The notes under the pieces: model-generated
Seen by the model: only the letters and a program-made list of their open reading frames with translations
Told to the model about the DNA's origin: nothing
Database searches by the model: none
Position numbers and translations under genes: made by a program
Shown here: positions 47,628 to 57,166 of the stretch, in pieces
How the letters are laid out: each line of letters opens with the position of its first letter
Position numbering within the stretch: the first letter of the stretch is position 1
Source of the DNA: an uncultured Clostridia bacterium
GTDB lineage: Bacteria > Bacillota > Clostridia > TANB77 > CAG-508
Assembly (NCBI GenBank): GCA_934133005.1
Contig: CAKPAI010000004.1
Coordinates: 1-64,000 of the forward strand
Reading direction: 5' to 3'
DNA length: 64,000 nucleotides

Positions 47628-49016
47628 ATGAGAAAAAGCTATAATTTTTCACTAAAAACATCAAGAATGATTATTCTTATTATATTGGTGGTAAGTGTAG
47701 TAGGTGGACTTGCATATTATGCGTACAAAGAAACAAGAACTTATCAGACTGCTATGGAAAATAAATATAATAAGGCATTTTACGAATTAATTGAATATTC
47801 ACAAAATGTGGAAACGTATCTTGCAAAATCATTAATTACTACAAGTAGTGAACATGGTGCTAAAACATTAACACACCTATGGAGGGAATCGAGCATGGCC
47901 CAGAGCTACTTAACTAGCTTACCGATATCGAGTAATGAGTTAGCAAATACCTCGAAGTTTTTTAATCAAGTAAGTGACTTTGCATATTCTCTTTCTAGAA
48001 AAAATATTACTGGGGAAGACCTGTCTAAGGAAGATTTAGATACATTAAAAGAACTTCATACTTATAGTGTAGAAGTAGAAAATGTTTTAAATCAATTAAA
48101 TACAGATTTGATTGAAGGTAGGATAAAATGGAATAATTTAGAAGACTCTGGAATGTCAAATATGTTTTCAACAGAAGTATCATCAATTACATTTGATAGT
48201 TTCTCAAGTTTGGAAGAAAATTTTCACGAGTATTCAGGACTAATTTATGATGGAGCTTTTTCAGAGCATTTAACATCAAGCGAGAAAAAAGGACTAGTTG
48301 GAGACGAAATAGATGAAGAACAGGCAAAAGTAAAAATAGAAGAATTTTATGGTAAAGATAATATAGAAGAGATAATATCAAATGGATATTCAGAGAATGC
48401 TCAAATACCATGTTATTATTTCAATATAAAAATGAAGAATATAGAAAATCTTTTTTCAATATCAGTTTCTAAAAAAGGTGGACATATAGTTTTTTCTAAT
48501 TTTAATAGAGACGTGTTAACTGAAAATATATCTCAAGAACAAGCAGATGAGATAGGAAAGAATTTCTTAAATGAACATGGATATAAAAACATGAAAGAAA
48601 CGTACTATTTAAAGCAAAATGGGGTTGTTACTATAAACTATGCATATTCACAAGAAACATCAGATGGAAAATTGGTTGTTATGTATCCAGATCTAATAAA
48701 ATTAAAAGTTGCTTTAGATAATGGAGAAGTCTTAGGAATAGAAACGACAGGATATTTGAATTCACATTATGAAAGAATAATTGAAGAAAATGTAATCTCT
48801 GAGGACGAAGCAAAACAAAAAATAAACTCTCAGGTACAAATAGAAAGTTCAAATTTAGCAATTATTCCTACGGAATGGCAGACAGAAGTACTTTGTTGGG
48901 AATTTAAAGGAAAAGTAGAAGAAAATGAATTTTTAATATATATAAATGCAGTAACTGGAAAGGAAGAAGATACATTAGTAATTGTAAATACTCCAAATGG
49001 AACGTTAACTCATTAA
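47628..49016 (+). CDS. ypeB: Spore germination protein YpeB
   Basis: YpeB is needed for assembly and function of the cortex-lytic enzyme SleB in spores. The 462-aa protein has an N-terminal membrane segment (about 13-33), a helical region with HLWRESSMAQSYLTSLP and, in the C-terminal half, PepSY-like repeats (around ISQEQADEIGKNFL and ISEDEAKQKI). The partner gene sleB is not adjacent here, unlike in Bacillus. It is monocistronic with a terminator after it and supports spore formation. Confidence 0.95.
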   Translation: MRKSYNFSLKTSRMIILIILVVSVVGGLAYYAYKETRTYQTAMENKYNKAFYELIEYSQNVETYLAKSLITTSSEHGAKTLTHLWRESSMAQSYLTSLPISSNELANTSKFFNQVSDFAYSLSRKNITGEDLSKEDLDTLKELHTYSVEVENVLNQLNTDLIEGRIKWNNLEDSGMSNMFSTEVSSITFDSFSSLEENFHEYSGLIYDGAFSEHLTSSEKKGLVGDEIDEEQAKVKIEEFYGKDNIEEIISNGYSENAQIPCYYFNIKMKNIENLFSISVSKKGGHIVFSNFNRDVLTENISQEQADEIGKNFLNEHGYKNMKETYYLKQNGVVTINYAYSQETSDGKLVVMYPDLIKLKVALDNGEVLGIETTGYLNSHYERIIEENVISEDEAKQKINSQVQIESSNLAIIPTEWQTEVLCWEFKGKVEENEFLIYINAVTGKEEDTLVIVNTPNGTLTH

Positions 49017-49020
49017 TAAA

Positions 49021-49057
49021 AAGTCTCAAATGTTTATTAACATTTGGGACTTTTTTA
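49021..49057 (+). terminator. ypeB terminator
   Basis: AAAGTCTCAAATGTT and near-complement around TATT, ending in TTTTTT. Confidence 0.9.
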
Positions 49058-49130
49058 TATTCGAATAGGCATAAAATATTGCAAAAGAAGAACCTTTAGA
49101 ATATAATATAAAAAAATGTGGAGGAATAAA

Positions 49131-50495
49131 GTGAATAAATTAAGAGTAAAAGATATATTAAAAGTAACTAATGGAATGTTACTATGTGGTAACGAAGAAG
49201 AAGAATGTATAAATTTTTGCAAAGATACAAGAACTATTGAAAAAGATGATATTTATGTAGGTTTTAAAGGTGAAAAATTTGATGGTTCGGCCTTTTATAG
49301 AGAAGCATTATTAAAAGGTGCAAAAGGATGCATAATAAATGAATTTGAGAATATTGAGAAAGTAGAAGACAAATTTATAATAGTAGTAAAAGATACGGTA
49401 CAAGCAATTGGAAAAATAGCAGAGCTAAAAAGAAGTATGTATGACATACCTGTTGTCGCAATAACTGGTAGTGTGGGAAAAACTAGTACCAAAGATATGA
49501 TTTATAGTGTAGTTTCTCAAAAGTTTAAAACATTAAAAACTCAAGGAAATATGAATAACGAAATAGGTCTGCCATTTACAATACTTGGATTAAAAGATGA
49601 AGAAGCCTTAGTAGTAGAAATGGGAATGAATCATTTTGGAGAACTATCAAGATTAACAAATATTGCAAAACCTAATATAGCAGTAATAACAAATGTTGGA
49701 ACGGCTCATATTGGAAATCTAGGTTCTAGAGAAAACATTTTAAAGGCAAAACTAGAAATACTAGAAGGATTGCAAAAAGAAGGAAGAGTTGTAATAAATA
49801 ATGATAATGACTTATTGCATAAATGGAATGAAGAGCAAAATAAATATAAAGTTGAAACATTTGGTATAAAAAATAAAAGTAAAAATATGGCGGAAAACAT
49901 TCAGTATAGAGAGAATGGAAGTAGTTATATTTTTGAAAACGAAGAAATAGAAGTACCTGTTGGCGGAGAAGCTTTTGTATATAATAGTTTAGCTGCTATT
50001 TCTGTCGGAAAAATATTAAAAATAGATATAGAAAAAATAAAAAGAGGAATAGAAACATTTGAACTTTCAAAAATGAGGTTGGATGTTATAAAAAGCAAGA
50101 ATGGCTATACAATAATTAATGATTGCTATAATGCCAATTACGATTCAATGAAATCAGCTCTTGAATACTTAGGAAAAATAGCAGATAAAAGAAAAATTGC
50201 AGTGCTTGGAGATATGTTAGAGCTAGGAGAATTTTCAAATACATTGCATGAAAAAGTAGGAGAAGAAGTAATAAAAAATAATGTTGATGTGCTTATAACC
50301 GTAGGAAAAGAAGCGAGAAACATTGCAAATGTTGCCAAAAATAAAAAAATAGAAATATATGAATTTGAAAGTAATCAAGATGCAATAAGCAAGCTAAAGA
50401 AAATTATAAAAAAAGAAGATACAATTTTAGTAAAAGCATCTAATTCTATGAATTTTAAAGAAATAGTAAATGCTTTTAAAGATATGGAGGTATAG
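49131..50495 (+). CDS. murF: UDP-MurNAc-tripeptide D-Ala-D-Ala ligase MurF
   Basis: MurF adds D-Ala-D-Ala to UDP-MurNAc-tripeptide, the last cytoplasmic ligase step of peptidoglycan precursor synthesis. The ribosome site GGAGG overlaps an upstream ATG (49116), so GTG 49131 is taken, giving 454 aa. The ATP loop ITGSVGKTSTKD lies at about 106-117, the Mur-ligase EMGMNHFGE block at about 158-166, and the C-terminal domain contains NDCYNANYDSM and LGDMLELGE. ddl, which makes its substrate, follows with a 1-bp gap. Confidence 0.96.
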   Translation: MNKLRVKDILKVTNGMLLCGNEEEECINFCKDTRTIEKDDIYVGFKGEKFDGSAFYREALLKGAKGCIINEFENIEKVEDKFIIVVKDTVQAIGKIAELKRSMYDIPVVAITGSVGKTSTKDMIYSVVSQKFKTLKTQGNMNNEIGLPFTILGLKDEEALVVEMGMNHFGELSRLTNIAKPNIAVITNVGTAHIGNLGSRENILKAKLEILEGLQKEGRVVINNDNDLLHKWNEEQNKYKVETFGIKNKSKNMAENIQYRENGSSYIFENEEIEVPVGGEAFVYNSLAAISVGKILKIDIEKIKRGIETFELSKMRLDVIKSKNGYTIINDCYNANYDSMKSALEYLGKIADKRKIAVLGDMLELGEFSNTLHEKVGEEVIKNNVDVLITVGKEARNIANVAKNKKIEIYEFESNQDAISKLKKIIKKEDTILVKASNSMNFKEIVNAFKDMEV

Positions 50496-50496
50496 T

Positions 50497-51561
50497 ATGG
50501 AAAAAACAAAAATTGCTGTTATATTTGGTGGAAAATCAACAGAACACGAAGTTTCCAATATATCAGGAACGGCTGTAATAAAGAACTTAAATAAAGAAAA
50601 ATATGAAATATATCCTATTTATATAAATAAAAAAGGAGAATGGTTTTCATACAATGAAGAGGTAAGAAATATAGATGTATTTAAAATGGGAGAAGAGCCA
50701 ACAAAAATTCAAAGAATTGAAAGTATAAATAATTATTTAAGTAAAATGGACGTTATTTTTCCTGTTTTACATGGGTTATATGGCGAAGATGGAACAATAC
50801 AAGGAATGCTCGAAATGTTAAAAATTCCATATGTTGGTTGTAAGGTTTTAGCCTCTAGTGTTTGTATGGATAAAGTATATAGCAAGATTGTATTTGAAAA
50901 AGCAAAAATTAAACAAGCACAATATGTACTTATAAAAGTAGAAAATGATAATTACATATATGTAGATGATGAATTAAATGAAAAAGAGATGGGAATAAGC
51001 AAGATTATTGAAAAAATAGAAGCAAAGATAGAATATCCTATGTTTGTAAAACCATCAAATTCAGGTTCATCAGTTGGAGTAATGAAAGCTGAAAACAAGG
51101 AAGAATTAGTAAAGGCTATTGAAAATGCTAAAGAATTTGATAAAGAAGTACTAGTAGAACAAGGAATAAATGGCAAAGAAGTAGAATGTGCAGTACTTGA
51201 AAATGGAGGAGATGTTAAAGCTTCTTGCATAGGTCAAATTTTATCTGCAGAAGAGTTTTATAGTTATTCATCAAAATATACTAATGTTCAATCAAAAACG
51301 TTAATACCAGCTGATATTAGTAAGGAAAAACAAGAAGAAGTTAGAAAATTAGCAATAAAAGCATTTAAGGCTGTTGGAGCAAGAGGAATTTCAAGAGTAG
51401 ATTTCTTTGTAGAAAAAAATACAGATGAAGTATACATAAATGAAATAAACACAATGCCGGGGTTTACTCAAATAAGTATGTATCCACAATTGTGGGAAGC
51501 TTGTGGATTAAGTTATACAGAATTACTAGATAAGCTAATTGAAAATGCATTAGAAAAATAG
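50497..51561 (+). CDS. ddl: D-alanine--D-alanine ligase
   Basis: Ddl joins two D-alanines with ATP to make the MurF substrate. Start ATG 50497 behind GGAGG, at the very end of murF (354 aa). The signatures IFGGKSTEHEVS (about 9-20), LHGLYGEDGTIQG (about 88-100), VKPSNSGSSVGV (about 182-193), and NEINTMPGFTQISMYP near the C-terminus are all present. The residue in the omega-loop region is Tyr-containing (EFYSYSSKYT), as in D-Ala-D-Ala rather than D-Ala-D-Lac ligases, so no vancomycin-type change is indicated. Confidence 0.96.
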   Translation: MEKTKIAVIFGGKSTEHEVSNISGTAVIKNLNKEKYEIYPIYINKKGEWFSYNEEVRNIDVFKMGEEPTKIQRIESINNYLSKMDVIFPVLHGLYGEDGTIQGMLEMLKIPYVGCKVLASSVCMDKVYSKIVFEKAKIKQAQYVLIKVENDNYIYVDDELNEKEMGISKIIEKIEAKIEYPMFVKPSNSGSSVGVMKAENKEELVKAIENAKEFDKEVLVEQGINGKEVECAVLENGGDVKASCIGQILSAEEFYSYSSKYTNVQSKTLIPADISKEKQEEVRKLAIKAFKAVGARGISRVDFFVEKNTDEVYINEINTMPGFTQISMYPQLWEACGLSYTELLDKLIENALEK

Positions 51562-51571
51562 GGGAAAAATT

Positions 51572-52147
51572 ATGGAAAAATTAGAACAAATAAAAGAAGA
51601 TTTGAAAGAAATTTTATCTGAAAAAAGGTATATACATTCAATTGGTGTTATGGAGATGTGTGAGCATTTAGCTAAAATATATAATGAAGATGTAGAAGAA
51701 GCTAAGCTTGCAGGTCTTCTTCATGACATTGCAAAAGAAATGTCAGAAGAAGAAATGTTAAATTATTTAGAAAAAAATAATATTGAGGTAACAGAAGTTG
51801 AAAGAATCAATACAAAGATATTGCATGGGAAAATTGGAGCAGACATAGCAAAGAAAAAGTACAATGTAAGTAAAAAAGTAGCTGATGCAATCAAGTATCA
51901 TACTACTACTAGTGTAGAAATGGACATGCTTGCAAAAATTGTTTTTGTATCAGATAAAATAGAATTAAATAGGCCTTCAACAATGTATAATGTTGAATAT
52001 AAAAGATTTGTTGCAGAAAAAGATATAAATAAAGCCATGTTACTTATAATAAATGATAATATAGTAAAACTTGTAAGCAAGGGAATTTTAATAAATAAAG
52101 AAAGCATAGATACAAGAAATAAGATTCTTATTGAAAATTTAAAATAA
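51572..52147 (+). CDS. yqeK: HD-domain bis(5'-nucleosyl)-tetraphosphatase YqeK
   Basis: A 191-aa HD-superfamily protein. Metal ligands lie in RYIHSIGVMEMCEHLA (about 18-33), the paired LLHDIAKEM (about 49-57), H...G near 89-93 and KYHTT (about 109-113). YqeK homologues hydrolyse diadenosine tetraphosphate symmetrically. Usually it sits with nadD and rsfS; here it follows ddl by 10 bp, so it belongs to the murF-ddl-yqeK operon. Confidence 0.92.
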   Translation: MEKLEQIKEDLKEILSEKRYIHSIGVMEMCEHLAKIYNEDVEEAKLAGLLHDIAKEMSEEEMLNYLEKNNIEVTEVERINTKILHGKIGADIAKKKYNVSKKVADAIKYHTTTSVEMDMLAKIVFVSDKIELNRPSTMYNVEYKRFVAEKDINKAMLLIINDNIVKLVSKGILINKESIDTRNKILIENLK

Positions 52148-52205
52148 ATATTTGAAATGCTAAAAATATATGCTATAATTAGCCTAGTAATTTGGAGGAA
52201 GACAA

Positions 52206-53094
52206 ATGATATTTAAGGACTACTATAAGATATTAGGCTTAGAGTCTAATAAGGTTAGCACAAATGATATAAAAGTAGCCTATAGGGAACAAGCAAAAAA
52301 ATACCATCCAGATGTAAATATAGGAAATAGAAGTACAGAAGATAGATTTAAAGATATAAATGAAGCATACAAAACTTTATCAAATCCTAGTTCTAGAAGA
52401 AAATATGATAGAAGCTGGAATGCAAGAATAGGAAAGAAGAAAGCTCAAGTAGCAGGAGAAAAGAGTAAACTTGGAACAGTAGAGTTTTTAAAGAAGCTAT
52501 TTGGAATACAATCTTTAAAAAAGGAAAGTAAAGAAAAAGAAAAGAAGGTTGCAAGCCAAGGCGAAAATGTAGAAACTGAAATAGATATATCTATAATAGA
52601 AGGTTTTTTTGGTTTGAAAAAGGAAATTTCTTTAAGAACAGTGAATGGAACATTAAAGAAATTTGAAATAAATATTCCAGCAGGAATACGAAATGGAGAA
52701 AGAATCAGACTTATAGGACAAGGAAGACCTGGAAAAAATGGCGGGAGAAACGGAGATTTACTAATAAAAATAAACATAAAAGAAGATAAAAAATATAAAT
52801 TAGTTGAATCTGATATATATACAACTGTTAATGTAATGCCTTGGGAAGCAGTTTTAGGTACAAAATTAAGCATAGATGCTATTGATGAACCAATAACTAT
52901 TTATATACCAAAAAGAAGCAATGTAGATGATATAATAAAAATTGAAAATAAAGGATATAAAGATGGTAGACGGAGGAAGAGGAGCATTTATTATTAATGT
53001 AAAGATTGCTTTGCCAAAAAATATTAGTAAAGAAGAAGAAAAACTTTATAAACAGTTGGAAAAACAAGCAAGCAATAAAGATTTACATAAATAA
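52206..53094 (+). CDS. DnaJ-like co-chaperone (CbpA type), with +1 frameshift
   Basis: A J-domain protein that would stimulate Hsp70 (DnaK). The J domain has HPD at residues 34-36; there is no zinc finger, and the C-terminal substrate domains start near 118, so it is a CbpA-like class B protein. After codon 255 the zero frame reads AGA CGG AGG and runs to a stop at 52997 without similarity. Skipping the C at 52971 gives GGA GGA AGA GGA GCA, restoring the family ending (GGRGAFIINVKIALPKNIS) to a stop at 53094, 295 aa in all. The break is of the same type as in murA. Ribosome site TTTGGAGG. Confidence 0.9.
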
Positions 53095-53098
53095 AAGG

Positions 53099-53127
53099 TT
53101 GACATATTCTGCCATATAAGGTATAAT
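53099..53127 (+). promoter_or_regulatory. Consensus sigma-A promoter of the VirD4 operon
   Basis: Perfect TTGACA (53099-53104), a 17-bp spacer and perfect TATAAT (53122-53127), 29 bp upstream of the 173-aa gene. It is the best promoter match in the window and implies strong vegetative expression. Confidence 0.9.
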
Positions 53128-53156
53128 AAAAGAGTATGCGGAAGAAGAGGTGTAAA

Positions 53157-53678
53157 ATGGAATTTTTATCAGGAAAACATTTTAGTATAATGGATCCACA
53201 AAATGTAAATACAGTAATTTATCAAATAAATGAAGAAGAAAAAGAACTTGATGATAATTCACCAAGATTTACATTGGAGCGTTTAAAATGTAGAGAACAA
53301 CTTATTGGGTCAAATAAGAAAAAAACATTCTTCGTAGATGAAGTACAAGGAGATTCAAAACAATTAGTAATCTTGTCTTTTGGAAAAGATAAAGTTGTAG
53401 TAAACAATGGAGTTTTAGATAAAGATAATGTAAAAATTTCTAGAAAGCCTATGCCCGTGAAATTTGATACTTTATATTCTGAACAAGAATCTGAATATCA
53501 AGATATTAAATATACACCAAATTTAAAAAGACCAATAACAATTATAGACCCAGAAACAGCAGAAGAAGTAAAGCCAGTATTATATATTGACGAAAAAACA
53601 AATGAAGTAAAAGGAAAGTGTAAACTAAAACCATATAAATCATATTTTGCCTTTGAGATTAGGCAAAATGATAATTAG
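53157..53678 (+). CDS. Hypothetical protein, 173 aa, first gene of the VirD4 operon
   Basis: A soluble protein of unknown family, starting at ATG 53157 behind AAGAGGTG. It has no membrane span or signal peptide. The sequence alternates charged and beta-prone segments (QLVILSFGKDKVVVNNGVL at about 66-84, KRPITIIDPETAEEV at about 127-141) and ends YKSYFAFEIRQND. It is followed by a 55-aa gene and the VirD4-like ATPase, all closely spaced. It could be a substrate, adaptor or regulator of that coupling protein. Confidence 0.75.
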   Translation: MEFLSGKHFSIMDPQNVNTVIYQINEEEKELDDNSPRFTLERLKCREQLIGSNKKKTFFVDEVQGDSKQLVILSFGKDKVVVNNGVLDKDNVKISRKPMPVKFDTLYSEQESEYQDIKYTPNLKRPITIIDPETAEEVKPVLYIDEKTNEVKGKCKLKPYKSYFAFEIRQNDN

Positions 53679-53689
53679 GAGGAACTTTA

Positions 53690-53857
53690 ATGGGAAACAA
53701 AAAATCAATAACATATTCAATAAGTATGTCTCAACTTGGTGTTAATAAGGAAAATGTTATACAAAAATACAGGGCTTTAGGTAGTAAAAGTCTTGAGATT
53801 GAAAATCCAATGGTTATAAATTATGATCAAGAGCAAGAAAAGGAAATAACTGACTAA
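53690..53857 (+). CDS. Small hypothetical protein, 55 aa
   Basis: ATG 53690 lies 6 nt behind a perfect TTAGGAGGA ribosome site, 11 bp after the preceding stop. The product (starts MGNKKSITYSISMSQLG, ends EKEITD) is hydrophilic, with a basic N-terminus and acidic C-terminus. It lies 23 bp upstream of the VirD4-like gene and is clearly part of the operon. I recognise no family; short partner proteins of this kind often bind or regulate coupling ATPases, but that is inference. Confidence 0.75.
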   Translation: MGNKKSITYSISMSQLGVNKENVIQKYRALGSKSLEIENPMVINYDQEQEKEITD

Positions 53858-53880
53858 CCAAAAGAAAAAGGTGATTAATT

Positions 53881-55869
53881 ATGAATTATAAAATTGAAAA
53901 AGCATTGAAAAAAAGCAAAACTACACTAATAGTATTTCTAGTATTGTGGACAGTACTAGAAATACTATTAATTGCGCCTTGGGCAGTAGCAATAAAAGAT
54001 AGTACATTAAATGGACAATTTAATTTATCAACCTTTATAGAGCGATTTACAGCAGAAATAACAAGTTTTAAGTCAATTACTAAATTAGGAGAAAGTGGAG
54101 TAATTCCTATCTTTGGAAAGTGGACATTGTACCTTACAATAGTTCTATTAATAGGACTTGTTGTATCAATAATAAAAGCAAAGCCAAAGAATGAATATGA
54201 AAATATTGAAAACGGCTCAAGTGATTGGTGCGAAGGTGGGGAACAATATAGAATTTTAAATAAAAATAAAGGTATAATCCTTGCAGAAAAGAACTACTTA
54301 CCAGTTGATAAAATAGGAAATGTTAACGTTTTAATTGTCGGTGGTTCTGGTTCTGGTAAATCATCAACTTATTCAATTCCTAATGCACACCAAATGCTTG
54401 GTTCGTATGTTTTTACAGATCCTAAGGGAGAATTGTATGATAAAACTGCAGGATATTTAAAACAACATGGATACAATATAAAAGTTTTAAATTTAGTAAA
54501 TCCACAAAATAGTGATGGATATAATCCATTATTGCATATAACAAATGACATTGACGTTGACGTAATTGCACATACAATTGTAAAGGGGCAAGAGGGCGAA
54601 GGAAAATCTTCGGATCCATTCTGGGATGATTCGGCCGAAACTTTACTAAAAGCTTTAATTTATTATTTAATGTATACAAGAGATCCTGAAGAGCAAAATT
54701 TAGCTTCATGTGCAGAACTTGTAAGAGCAGCAAATAGCAATAATGGAAGTAGTTTACTTACAGAGCTTATGCATGAGCTTCCAGAAGGAAACCAAGCAAG
54801 AACAAATTATAAATCTATAGAAATTGCAACAGAAAAAACATTTAGTTCAATACTAAGTACATTACAAGCGAAATTATCAAAATTTGACTCAAGAGATATT
54901 GCAGAAGTAACATCTACTAATACAATAGATTTTGAAGAAATTGCAAGAAATAAAACAGCTTTATATGTAATATCGTCAGATACACATACAGCTTATAACT
55001 TTATTTTGACAATATTTTTCTCTCAATTAATACAACAATTATATAATATTGCTGATGAAATGCCAGGAGGAAGGTTGCCAGTTCCGTTATATTTCATACT
55101 AGATGAGTTTGCGAATATTGGACAAATACCGGATTTTGATAAAAAAATATCTACAAGTAGAAGTAGAGGAATATCATTTAGCGTAATATTGCAGAATTTA
55201 GACCAATTAGAAGCAATATATGAAAAGTCATATGAAACAATAATAGGAAACTGCGATACTCACGTATTTTTAGGAAGTAACTCATTTAAAACAGCAGAAT
55301 ACTTCTCAAAACAATTAGGTGAGAAAACAATATCTAGAGATAGTAAGTCTGTAAGTAGAGATAAAGAACATCATAAATCAGGATATAGTAGTTCAGATCA
55401 AATAATGGGAAGAGCGTTAATGACACCAGATGAACTTAGAAGAATGGATAATAATCAATGTATAATCTTTGAAAAAGGATTAAAACCAATCAAGGCAGAT
55501 AAATTCTGGTATTATAAAAAGCCAATGGCAACGGATTTAAGGCAAGCAGCAATTAGCCATAATGATTTTGATGCAGGAATGAGAGGCGAGTGGAGAAAGT
55601 TTAATCCAGCAAATCCATATAAAAAAGAAGAGAGTAATAAAGAAGTACCAGACATAAAAGTCGAGTCATTAGATGATTTATTTAGCGATGAAGATAAACC
55701 AAAAAAAGAAGAAAGAAAGATTGAAGAGGTAAAACAAGAGGAGAACATTCCGACATTACCAATGGAACCTAACACAGAGGAAGATGAAAGATTTTCAAAA
55801 GACTTAGAAGATCAATTAGAATCTGTATTTGATGAATTGTTTGGACCAATAGACGAAAATAAAAAGTAA
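53881..55869 (+). CDS. VirD4/TraG-type coupling ATPase (CD1115-like)
   Basis: Coupling proteins gather substrates and feed them to a type IV secretion channel. The 662-aa protein has two N-terminal membrane spans (about 15-37 and 80-100), Walker A GGSGSGKSS (154-162), the KGELYDKT block, Walker B LYFILDEFANIG (about 402-413) and ILQNLDQLEAIY, then a highly acidic Glu/Asp/Lys-rich tail (about 590-662). Codon use is native. No relaxase or mating-pair genes are near. The matching VirB4 gene lies about 35 kb away between gyrB and gyrA, suggesting a dispersed, vertically inherited system. Confidence 0.92.
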   Translation: MNYKIEKALKKSKTTLIVFLVLWTVLEILLIAPWAVAIKDSTLNGQFNLSTFIERFTAEITSFKSITKLGESGVIPIFGKWTLYLTIVLLIGLVVSIIKAKPKNEYENIENGSSDWCEGGEQYRILNKNKGIILAEKNYLPVDKIGNVNVLIVGGSGSGKSSTYSIPNAHQMLGSYVFTDPKGELYDKTAGYLKQHGYNIKVLNLVNPQNSDGYNPLLHITNDIDVDVIAHTIVKGQEGEGKSSDPFWDDSAETLLKALIYYLMYTRDPEEQNLASCAELVRAANSNNGSSLLTELMHELPEGNQARTNYKSIEIATEKTFSSILSTLQAKLSKFDSRDIAEVTSTNTIDFEEIARNKTALYVISSDTHTAYNFILTIFFSQLIQQLYNIADEMPGGRLPVPLYFILDEFANIGQIPDFDKKISTSRSRGISFSVILQNLDQLEAIYEKSYETIIGNCDTHVFLGSNSFKTAEYFSKQLGEKTISRDSKSVSRDKEHHKSGYSSSDQIMGRALMTPDELRRMDNNQCIIFEKGLKPIKADKFWYYKKPMATDLRQAAISHNDFDAGMRGEWRKFNPANPYKKEESNKEVPDIKVESLDDLFSDEDKPKKEERKIEEVKQEENIPTLPMEPNTEEDERFSKDLEDQLESVFDELFGPIDENKK

Positions 55870-55871
55870 AA

Positions 55872-55912
55872 GAATTTAGATTGTTAAGTTTTTTAACAAT
55901 CTAAGTTCTTTT
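55872..55912 (+). terminator. VirD4 operon terminator
   Basis: GAATTTAGATTGTTAA and complement with a short T-rich loop, followed by TTTTTT. Confidence 0.9.
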
Positions 55913-56057
55913 TTATACAATGTAGAACTTTGTCTATTTTTAGGGAAAAAAGAAAAATTATAGGATATAAATAAAAACAAATGTTCTTTAAAATGTTGAC
56001 TTTAAAAAAGATATATGATATAAAAATTAAAGAAATAAAACGAAAGAAGTGAAATTT

Positions 56058-57146
56058 ATGAAATTTATACATACAGCCGATTTGCATCTAGATAGTCCAG
56101 CCGTAACTTTAGCTGAAATTCCAAATGCAACAAGTGCGAGAAGAATAGAACAAAGAATGGTAATGAAGGAAATGGTAGAATATATTATAAAAAATAATAT
56201 ACCATATTTCTTTATCTGTGGCGATTTATATGAGCAAGAATATATAAGGCAATCAACTATTGAATATATAAATGGATTATTTAAAATGATACCAGATACA
56301 AAGATATTTATTATACCTGGAAATCATGATCCATATATAAATAATTCATTTTACAAAACTTTCAAGTGGAGTAGCAATGTTCATATTTTTACTAGTAAGC
56401 TAGAAAAAGTAGAATGTGATAACGTAGATATTTATGGATATGGATTTAATGATTTTTATATGAATAATAATTATCCACAAATAGAGGGACAAAATGTGGA
56501 TAAAATAAATATTTTATTAACGCATGGGGATTTAGATGCAAGTGAAAATGAAGTAAGAAAATATAATCCGATGAGTAGTAGAATTTTAAAAGATAGCGAG
56601 TTTGATTATATTGGATTAGGACACATTCATAAAAAAAGTTTTGAAGACTATCAAGGGCAAAAGATAGTGTATCCTGGCTCTCCAATATCTATGGGATTTG
56701 ATGAACTGGGAGAAAGAGGATTTATTGTTGGAAATATAGATGATGAAAGTAAAAAATTAAGTTTAGAGTTTGTAAAAACAAGTGCAAAAACATTTGAGGA
56801 ATATTATCTAGATATGACTAATGCAAACTTGGAGGAAGATTTAGTTCAAATGATAAATAATATAAAATTTGACAATAATAAATATTACAAAATAATTCTC
56901 ACAGGCAAGCATAATTTTGAAGTTGACACAAAGAAAATATTGGCATTATTAAATTTGCAAAACATTATAAAAATTAAAGATGAGAGCAAAATGAGCTATG
57001 ATATTTCAGAGATTGCAAAGCAAGTTAGCCTAAAAGGATTACTTGCTAAAAATATATTAAATAAACTAAAAATGGTAAATACAGATGAAGAAAAAGAAGA
57101 ACTATTACAGGCATTTGAAGTAGGAATGGATGCGTTTAATAAGTAG
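56058..57146 (+). CDS. DNA repair exonuclease, SbcD/YhaO-like
   Basis: A calcineurin-like metallophosphoesterase of 362 aa. Metal-binding motifs appear in order: HTADLHLDS (about 5-13), CGDLYEQ (about 54-60), PGNHDPY (about 90-96), LTHGDLD and GLGHIHKK. These mark the SbcD/Mre11 nuclease family, here closest to Bacillus YhaO. A GTG at 56049 is also in frame, but GAAAGAAG fits ATG 56058. The AAA ATPase partner follows 20 bp later. Together they probably process DNA ends or hairpins. Confidence 0.93.
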   Translation: MKFIHTADLHLDSPAVTLAEIPNATSARRIEQRMVMKEMVEYIIKNNIPYFFICGDLYEQEYIRQSTIEYINGLFKMIPDTKIFIIPGNHDPYINNSFYKTFKWSSNVHIFTSKLEKVECDNVDIYGYGFNDFYMNNNYPQIEGQNVDKINILLTHGDLDASENEVRKYNPMSSRILKDSEFDYIGLGHIHKKSFEDYQGQKIVYPGSPISMGFDELGERGFIVGNIDDESKKLSLEFVKTSAKTFEEYYLDMTNANLEEDLVQMINNIKFDNNKYYKIILTGKHNFEVDTKKILALLNLQNIIKIKDESKMSYDISEIAKQVSLKGLLAKNILNKLKMVNTDEEKEELLQAFEVGMDAFNK

Positions 57147-57166
57147 TAAAGTTAGAGGGTGAAAAC

